DNA from: Streptomyces pinistramenti
GTDB taxonomy: Bacteria; Actinomycetota; Actinomycetes; Streptomycetales; Streptomycetaceae
Direction: 5' to 3'
Length of the DNA: 55,478 nucleotides
Assembly (NCBI RefSeq): GCF_020564935.1
Contig: NZ_JAJCXB010000051.1
Coordinates: 1-55,478, forward strand
Position numbers and translations under genes: made by a program. The notes beneath the pieces were generated by a model, which searched no databases, was not told the origin of the DNA, and saw nothing but the letters and a program-made list of their open reading frames with translations. Positions 50,324 to 55,478 of the stretch are shown piece after piece. Positions within the stretch are counted from its first letter, which is position 1; the number at the start of each line of letters is the position of its first letter.

Positions 50324-50386
50324 CGCCGCGTCCTCTCTTTTCGATGGTCATCCTGTACAGATAGCCCGGCAGTACCCCCACCTCGC

Positions 50387-50424
50387 TATACATAATGCCC
50401 AGAGAATGCACAAACTATTGCGCA
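50387..50424. promoter_or_regulatory. Divergent lrp/hppD control region
   Basis: TATACATAAT (50387-50396) provides a -10 element for hppD. Directly after it TGCACAA-ACTA-TTGCGCA (50407-50424) is a near-perfect dyad (six of seven pairs), suited to an Lrp-family dimer. Confidence 0.5.
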
Positions 50425-50452
50425 CCTTGTGGATCGGAGGGAATCTGCGGCC

Positions 50453-51604
50453 ATGGCAGACACCACGATGCATACGCAGCCCACCCCCGGCACGGCCCGA
50501 CAGGCGGACCCCTTCCCGGTCAAGGGGATGGACGCGGTCGTCTTCGCCGTCGGCAACGCCAGGCAGGCCGCGCACTACTACGCCACCGCCTTCGGCATGA
50601 AGAGCGTCGCCTACTCCGGACCGGAGAACGGCAGCCGCGAGACCGCCAGTTACGTGCTCGAATCCGGCAGCGCCCGGTTCGTGTTCACCTCCGTCATCAA
50701 GGCCACCACCGACTGGGGCCGTTTCCTCGCCGATCACGTCTCCGCCCACGGCGACGGCGTCATCGACCTCGCCGTCGAGGTCCCCGACGCCCGCGCCGCG
50801 TACGCCTACGCCCTGGACCACGGCGCCACCGGCATCGAGGAGCCGTACGAGACCAAGGACGAGCACGGCACCGTCGTACGCGCCTCCATCGCCACCTACG
50901 GCGAGACCCGGCACACCTTCGTCGAGCGCACCGGCTACACCGGCCCCTATCTGCCCGGCTACGTCGCGGCCGCGCCGCTCGTGGAGACCGGCGCCCGCCG
51001 CTTCCAGGCCATCGACCACTGCGTCGGCAACGTCGAACTCGGCAAGATGAACGAGTGGGTGGCCTTCTACAACAAGGTCATGGGCTTCACGAACATGAAG
51101 GAGTTCGTCGGCGACGACATCGCCACCGAGTACTCCGCCCTGATGTCGAAGGTCGTCGCCGACGGCACCCGCAAGGTCAAGTTCCCGCTCAACGAGCCGG
51201 CGATTGCGAAGAAGAAGTCGCAGATCGACGAGTACCTGGAGTTCTACGGCGGCCCCGGCGTCCAGCACATCGCGCTGGCCACCAACGACATCGTCGCCAG
51301 CGTCCGGGCGATGCGCGCGGCCGGCGTGGAGTTCCTGAACACCCCCGACTCCTACTACGACACCCTCGGCGAGTGGGCCGGCGAGACCCGGGTGCCGGTC
51401 GAGACGCTGCGTGAGCTGAAGATCCTGGTCGACCGCGACGAGGACGGCTACCTGCTGCAGATCTTCACCAAGCCGGTCCAGGACAAGCCGACGGTCTTCT
51501 TCGAAATGATCGAGCGGCACGGCTCGATGGGCTTCGGCAAGGGCAACTTCAGGGCCCTCTTCGAGGCGATCGAGCGCGAGCAGGAGCTGCGCGGCAACCT
51601 GTGA
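50453..51604 (+). CDS. hppD: 4-hydroxyphenylpyruvate dioxygenase
   Basis: A non-haem iron(II) enzyme that converts 4-hydroxyphenylpyruvate to homogentisate, the second step of tyrosine breakdown. The 383-residue protein has the expected length. The iron ligands are H189 (AIDHCVGNVE), H272 (GVQHIAL) and E351 (VFFEMIERHG). The C-terminal helix that closes the site reads GFGKGNFRALFEAIEREQE. ATG 50453 is preceded by GGAGG at a longish 12-base spacing; in relatives the protein starts at the same place. The Lrp-type gene opposite is the likely regulator. Confidence 0.97.
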   Translation: MADTTMHTQPTPGTARQADPFPVKGMDAVVFAVGNARQAAHYYATAFGMKSVAYSGPENGSRETASYVLESGSARFVFTSVIKATTDWGRFLADHVSAHGDGVIDLAVEVPDARAAYAYALDHGATGIEEPYETKDEHGTVVRASIATYGETRHTFVERTGYTGPYLPGYVAAAPLVETGARRFQAIDHCVGNVELGKMNEWVAFYNKVMGFTNMKEFVGDDIATEYSALMSKVVADGTRKVKFPLNEPAIAKKKSQIDEYLEFYGGPGVQHIALATNDIVASVRAMRAAGVEFLNTPDSYYDTLGEWAGETRVPVETLRELKILVDRDEDGYLLQIFTKPVQDKPTVFFEMIERHGSMGFGKGNFRALFEAIEREQELRGNL

Positions 51605-51644
51605 GCCGGCGGCTCCTGGGCGCCGCCCGCCTCCCGGCGGCGCC

Positions 51645-51681
51645 GGCCCGGCGCGATGCCCCTGCGGCGTCGCGCCGGGCC
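51645..51681 (+). terminator. Terminator after hppD
   Basis: GGCCCGGCGCGA (51645-51656) pairs perfectly with TCGCGCCGGGCC (51670-51681). Confidence 0.85.
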
Positions 51682-51745
51682 GCTTCACGAGCACCGCCGC
51701 CGCGCGATCTTCCCTGCGGCGCCCACGGATGGGACGCTGGACGCT

Positions 51746-53110
51746 ATGGACCTCATCGCACGCCTGCGCGCAGGACTTCCCGGGGAAGCGGTCCTCACCG
51801 ACCCCGACGTCACCGGCTCCTACGCCCGTGACATGGCGAGCTTCTGCGCGGCCGGCACACCCGCCGTCGTCGTCCTGCCACGCACCGTCGAGCAGGTCCA
51901 GCACGTCATGCGCACCGCAACGGAGCTGCGCGTCCCGGTCGTCCCGCAGGGCTCGCGCACCGGCCTGTCCGGCGCGGCCAACGCCTCCGACGGCTGCATC
52001 GTGCTCTCGCTGTCCAAGATGGACGCCATCATCGAGATCAACCCCGTCGACCGGATCGCGGTCGTCGAACCGGGTGTCATCAACGCCACCCTCTCCCGCG
52101 CCGTCAACGCACACGGCCTGTACTACCCGCCGGATCCCTCCAGTTGGGAGCAGTGCTCCATCGGCGGCAACATCGGTACCGCGTCCGGTGGCCTGTGCTG
52201 CGTCAAGTACGGCGTCACCGCGGAGTACGTACTCGGCCTCGACGTCGTCCTCGCCGACGGCCGGCTTCTGACGACCGGCAGGCGCACCGCCAAGGGCGTC
52301 GCGGGATACGACCTCACCCGGCTGTTCGTCGGCTCCGAGGGCAGCCTCGGCATCGTCGTCCGCGCCGTCCTCGCCCTCAAGCCGCAGCCGCCCCAACAGC
52401 TCGTGCTGGCCGCCGAGTTCCCCTCCACCGCCGCCGCCTGCGAAGCGGTCTGCGAGATCATGGCCCGCGGCCACGCCCCCTCGCTGCTCGAACTCATGGA
52501 CCGTACGAGCATCCGCGCCGTCAACGCCATGACGAAGATGGGCCTGCCCGACACCACCGAAGCGCTGCTGCTGGCCGCCTTCGACACCCCGGATCCGGCC
52601 GCCGACCTCGCCGCGGTCGGCGCGCTGTGCACCGCGGCCGGCGCCACCGACGTCGTCCCGGCCGAAACCCCGGCCGAGTCCGACCTGCTGCTCCAGGCCC
52701 GCCGGCTGACCCTGACCGCCCTGGAACAGCTCAAGTCGGCCACCATGATCGACGACGTCTGCGTCCCCCGCTCCCGACTGGCCGCCATGCTCGAAGGCAC
52801 CGCCGCCATCGCCGAGAAGTACGACCTCACCATCGGCGTCTGCGCGCACGCGGGCGACGGCAACACGCACCCCACCGTCTGCTTCGACGCGGCCGACCCC
52901 GACGAGTCCCGCAGGGCCCGCGCCTCCTTCGACGACATCATGGCGCTCGGCCTGGAACTGGGCGGCACGATCACCGGCGAGCACGGCGTCGGCGTCCTGA
53001 AGAAGGAGTGGCTGGCGCGCGAACTGGGCCCGGTGGGGCTGGAGTTGCAGCGCGGTATCAAGGGCGTCTTCGACCCGCTGGGCCTCCTCAACCCGGGCAA
53101 GCTGTTCTGA
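51746..53110 (+). CDS. FAD-linked oxidase, GlcD/D-lactate dehydrogenase type
   Basis: A 454-residue flavoprotein of the VAO/GlcD group. The FAD domain has VVPQGSRTGLSGAANAS and CSIGGNIGTASGGLCCVKYG. The cap domain ends with the metal or substrate motif CAHAGDGNTHP and the C-terminal GTITGEHGVGVLKKEWL. The acceptor substrate is probably a D-2-hydroxy acid such as glycolate or D-lactate. No GlcE or GlcF partner is nearby, so it may work alone. ATG 51746 follows GACGCT by seven bases, another possible leaderless start. Confidence 0.9.
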   Translation: MDLIARLRAGLPGEAVLTDPDVTGSYARDMASFCAAGTPAVVVLPRTVEQVQHVMRTATELRVPVVPQGSRTGLSGAANASDGCIVLSLSKMDAIIEINPVDRIAVVEPGVINATLSRAVNAHGLYYPPDPSSWEQCSIGGNIGTASGGLCCVKYGVTAEYVLGLDVVLADGRLLTTGRRTAKGVAGYDLTRLFVGSEGSLGIVVRAVLALKPQPPQQLVLAAEFPSTAAACEAVCEIMARGHAPSLLELMDRTSIRAVNAMTKMGLPDTTEALLLAAFDTPDPAADLAAVGALCTAAGATDVVPAETPAESDLLLQARRLTLTALEQLKSATMIDDVCVPRSRLAAMLEGTAAIAEKYDLTIGVCAHAGDGNTHPTVCFDAADPDESRRARASFDDIMALGLELGGTITGEHGVGVLKKEWLARELGPVGLELQRGIKGVFDPLGLLNPGKLF

Positions 53111-53137
53111 GGGGCCCGGCGTCCCCCGCCGCCCTCG

Positions 53138-53143
53138 TAGAGT
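53138..53143 (+). promoter_or_regulatory. TAGAGT -10 element
   Basis: It ends eight bases before the ATG at 53152, with no ribosome site. Confidence 0.4.
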
Positions 53144-53151
53144 CTCCGTCC

Positions 53152-53445
53152 ATGAACACCACCTTGATGTCCGTCACCGGCCTGCTCATCCTCGCCATCC
53201 TGCTGCTGATATCCGCCGCCGACCGCCGTGCCAAGCTCCAGAACCGCCGCATCGCCCGCCTGGAACGGAAGATCGAGCTGCTGTCCGCGCACACCGGCCT
53301 CCAGGAGCCCGAGGACCCCGCGTACGCCGAGATCGACGAGCTGCTGGGGCAGGGCAAGAAGATCCAGGCCATCAAGCAGTACCGCGAACTGACCGGCTCC
53401 GACCTCGTCGAGGCCAAGACGGCCGTCGAGCGCCGGATGCGCTGA
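53152..53445 (+). CDS. Membrane protein with ribosomal L7/L12 C-terminal-like domain
   Basis: A 97-residue protein. Residues about 6-22 form one membrane helix (MSVTGLLILAILLLIS), followed by a basic coiled stretch (RRAKLQNRRIARLERKIELL). The C-terminal 35 residues (LLGQGKKIQAIKQYRELTG, SDLVEAKTAVE) match the L7/L12 C-terminal fold, which binds translation GTPases in the ribosomal protein. Similar small proteins are common in actinobacteria; their function is unknown. Confidence 0.8.
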   Translation: MNTTLMSVTGLLILAILLLISAADRRAKLQNRRIARLERKIELLSAHTGLQEPEDPAYAEIDELLGQGKKIQAIKQYRELTGSDLVEAKTAVERRMR

Positions 53446-53540
53446 CGCCGCGGCGGGCCCAGGATGGGCCCTGGGAAGCCTCCACCAGGCCCCGGGCATC
53501 CGCACGGGGCCCCGCCGAGCCATCCAGGGAGCGAAGGCCG

Positions 53541-54995
53541 ATGGCAGCCAGCGCAGCGACCGCCGACGAAACCTACGACGTCATCGTGCTGGGCGCGGGC
53601 CCGACCGGCGAGAACGTCGCCGACCGGGCACACGCCGCCGGGCTGAGCGCCGTCGTCGTGGAGAGCGAACTGGTCGGCGGCGAATGCTCCTACTGGGCGT
53701 GCATGCCCAGCAAGGCCCTGCTGCGCCCGGTCACCGCCCGATCCGAGGCCCGCCGGGTGCCCGGCCTCAAGGACGCCGTGGACGGCCCCCTGGACGCTGC
53801 CGCCGTGCTCGCCCACCGCGACGCCTTCGCCTCCCACTGGAAGGACGAAGGGCAGGTCCGCTGGCTGGAGTCGGCCGGTATCGGCCTGGTCCGCGGCAAG
53901 GGCAGGCTGGCCGGGCCGCGGCGGGTCGTCGTCGACGGCCGGACCCTGGCCGCACGGCACGCGGTCGCGGTCTGCACCGGCAGCCGCGCGGTGCTGCCGC
54001 CGGTCCCGGGGCTCGCCGAGGCCGGGCCCTGGACCAGCCGCGAGGCGACCAGCGCGGGAACCGTCCCCGGCCGCCTGGTGATCATCGGCGGCGGCGTGGT
54101 CGGCGTCGAAATGGCCACCGCCTGGCGGGCCCTGGGCGCATCCGTGACGCTCCTGGTGCGCGGCGACGGGCTGCTGCCACGGATGGAACCGTTCGCCGGA
54201 TACCTGGTCGCCGAATCGCTCGCCGAGGCCGGAGTGCTGCTGCGCACCGGCGTCGAGGCCCGCGAGGTGCGCCGGGAGGCCCCGGGCGGCGCGGTCACCG
54301 TCGTCCTGGACACCGGCGACGAGATCATCGCCGACGAGATCCTGATCGCCACGGGACGCGCGCCGCGCACCGACGACATCGGCCTGGAGACCGTCGGCCT
54401 GGAACCCGGCAGCTGGCTCGCGGTCGACGACAGCTGCCTGGTCGCCACCCCGGGCGGCGACGGCTGGCTCTACGGCGTCGGCGACGTCAACCACCGCGCA
54501 CTCCTCACCCACCAGGGCAAATACCAGGCCAGAATCGCCGGCGCCGCCATCGTCGCGCGCGCCCAGGGCGTACCGGTCCTGGAGTCCGACCGCTGGGGCG
54601 CGCACGCCGCCACCGCCGACACCGCGGCCGTCCCGCAGGTCGTCTTCAGCGACCCCGAAGCCGCATCGGTCGGGCTGACCGCCGCCGAAGCGGAGCGCGC
54701 CGGGTACCGGATCCGCGCCGTCGACCAGGACCTGGGCGCGGTGGCCGGCGCCTCCCTGTACGCCGACGGCTACCGCGGCCGGGCCCGGATGGTCGTCGAC
54801 CTGGACCGCGAGATCCTGCTCGGCGCGACCTTCGTCGGCCCCGGCGTCGGCGAACTGCTGCACTCCGCGACGGTCGCGGTGGCCGGCGAGGTCCCCGTCG
54901 AACGCCTCTGGCACGCGGTGCCCTCCTACCCGACGATCAGCGAGGTGTGGCTGCGGCTGCTGGAGGCGTACCGCGACACCGAGGGCACGGCCTAG
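53541..54995 (+). CDS. FAD-dependent pyridine nucleotide-disulfide oxidoreductase
   Basis: A 484-residue class I flavin disulfide reductase related to dihydrolipoamide dehydrogenase and mercuric reductase. FAD binding is at GAGPTG (18-23). The redox pair is C49 and C54 in GGECSYWACMPSKAL. The NAD(P) fold has VIIGGGVVGVEMATAWR. The second FAD contact is LYGVGDVNHRALLTHQGK. The C-terminal HPT motif, whose His is the catalytic base in the family, reads PSYPTISE, with Tyr in place of His. The substrate is therefore uncertain. The ATG at 53541 has GGGAGCGAAGG upstream. Its stop shares a CTAG with the convergent TPR gene. Confidence 0.88.
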   Translation: MAASAATADETYDVIVLGAGPTGENVADRAHAAGLSAVVVESELVGGECSYWACMPSKALLRPVTARSEARRVPGLKDAVDGPLDAAAVLAHRDAFASHWKDEGQVRWLESAGIGLVRGKGRLAGPRRVVVDGRTLAARHAVAVCTGSRAVLPPVPGLAEAGPWTSREATSAGTVPGRLVIIGGGVVGVEMATAWRALGASVTLLVRGDGLLPRMEPFAGYLVAESLAEAGVLLRTGVEAREVRREAPGGAVTVVLDTGDEIIADEILIATGRAPRTDDIGLETVGLEPGSWLAVDDSCLVATPGGDGWLYGVGDVNHRALLTHQGKYQARIAGAAIVARAQGVPVLESDRWGAHAATADTAAVPQVVFSDPEAASVGLTAAEAERAGYRIRAVDQDLGAVAGASLYADGYRGRARMVVDLDREILLGATFVGPGVGELLHSATVAVAGEVPVERLWHAVPSYPTISEVWLRLLEAYRDTEGTA

Positions 54996-55435
54996 CGGGC
55001 GCCCCGGTTCGCGTCCCCGCCCAGCGCCGCCGCGATCCGCAGATGGCCGGCGGCGTCCTCGGGGCGGCCCTGGCGCTCCAGGGTGCGGCCGAGCATCAGA
55101 CGGGCGTAGTCCTCGACCGGATCGAGGTCCAGGATGTCGCGCAACTCGGTCTCGGCGCGGCGCAGTTGGGCGGAGTGGTAGTAGGCGCGGGCGAGCAGCA
55201 GGCGGGGGCCGACCCGGGCGGGCGCCTCGTCGACCAGGTCGCGCAGGATCCGGGCGGCCGCGGTGAAGTCCTTGGCGTCGAAGAACAGCTGGGCGCGCGC
55301 CCAGCGTTCGGCCGGGGCGCCGTGGGTGAGGTAGGTGTCGTCGCGGGGCGCGCGGGTGCGGCCGGGCACGTCCGCCGTGCCGTCCGCCGTTCCGTACGCC
55401 CTGAAGTCCTGGGGGTCGTGGTGCGCTGCGGTCAT
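54992..55435 (-). CDS. Tetratricopeptide-repeat protein
   Basis: A 147-residue soluble protein. After a hydrophilic head (about 1-45) it has about three TPR-like helical hairpins: WARAQLFFDAKDFTAAARIL, GPRLLLARAYYHSAQLRRAE and YARLMLGRTLERQGRPEDAA. Such repeats mediate protein contacts. ATG 55435 is chosen by length and start composition; no ribosome site is clear and an in-frame ATG at 55471 cannot be excluded. Its stop overlaps the convergent oxidoreductase stop within the palindrome CTAG. Confidence 0.82.
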   Translation of the reverse strand: MTAAHHDPQDFRAYGTADGTADVPGRTRAPRDDTYLTHGAPAERWARAQLFFDAKDFTAAARILRDLVDEAPARVGPRLLLARAYYHSAQLRRAETELRDILDLDPVEDYARLMLGRTLERQGRPEDAAGHLRIAAALGGDANRGAR

Positions 55436-55478
55436 GACGGCGGAACGCCATGGGTTGGTTGAACATTCCAAGAATGGG

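Overview
The window is a chromosomal segment of a high-GC actinomycete. Strong third-position G/C bias, many GTG and TTG starts, leaderless promoters and the gene order FHA/FtsK-like gene, two Ser/Thr kinases, prfB, ftsEX, S41 protease, smpB, ssrA, narK, nnaR, malic enzyme, hup, murA, hppD all point to Streptomyces. From memory this order resembles the pkaA to hppD part of the S. coelicolor core chromosome; no alignment was run.

Region 1 (1-12500) is housekeeping and signalling. It holds a truncated FHA protein (minus strand), PkaA- and PkaB-like kinases, release factor 2, a sortase-type LAETG surface protein, a small zinc-ribbon membrane protein, the FtsE/FtsX pair, a secreted PDZ/S41 protease, SmpB and tmRNA. 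Region 2 (12500-23400) starts with a gene-decay scar beside ssrA. It continues with a GIDE-domain membrane protein and a 47-residue partner, the nitrate importer NarK and the HemD-like regulator NnaR with GlnR-box candidates, a methyltransferase, a CGNR zinc-finger protein, a HelD-type ATPase and malic enzyme. Region 3 (23600-29000) carries HU, a HAD phosphatase, MurA, a YqgE-family protein and a DUF3039 protein, with two further scars made of truncated divergent gene pairs (GntR/ABC ATPase and LysR/MFS).

Region 4 (29000-40400) holds two operons. One is a sugar ABC importer plus cytoplasmic GH20 beta-N-acetylhexosaminidase whose binding-protein gene has a frameshift. The other is a three-subunit xanthine-dehydrogenase-like operon whose iron-sulfur subunit has a roughly 690-residue disordered N-terminus and whose molybdopterin subunit lacks the usual active-site motifs. 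Region 5 (40400-55478) holds tRNA-Cys, an MFS exporter, a DEAD-like helicase, an IclR regulator, a Lon-domain protein, a four-gene osmoprotectant ABC operon, the lrp/hppD divergent pair, a GlcD-type oxidase, an L7/L12-like membrane protein, a flavin disulfide reductase and a TPR protein.

The most unusual items are the xanthine-dehydrogenase-like operon, the three repeated 'both 5-prime ends lost' scars, and a structured, terminator-ended leader between the HelD gene and malic enzyme. I found no CRISPR array, no intact insertion sequence, no prophage and no recognisable antiphage island.
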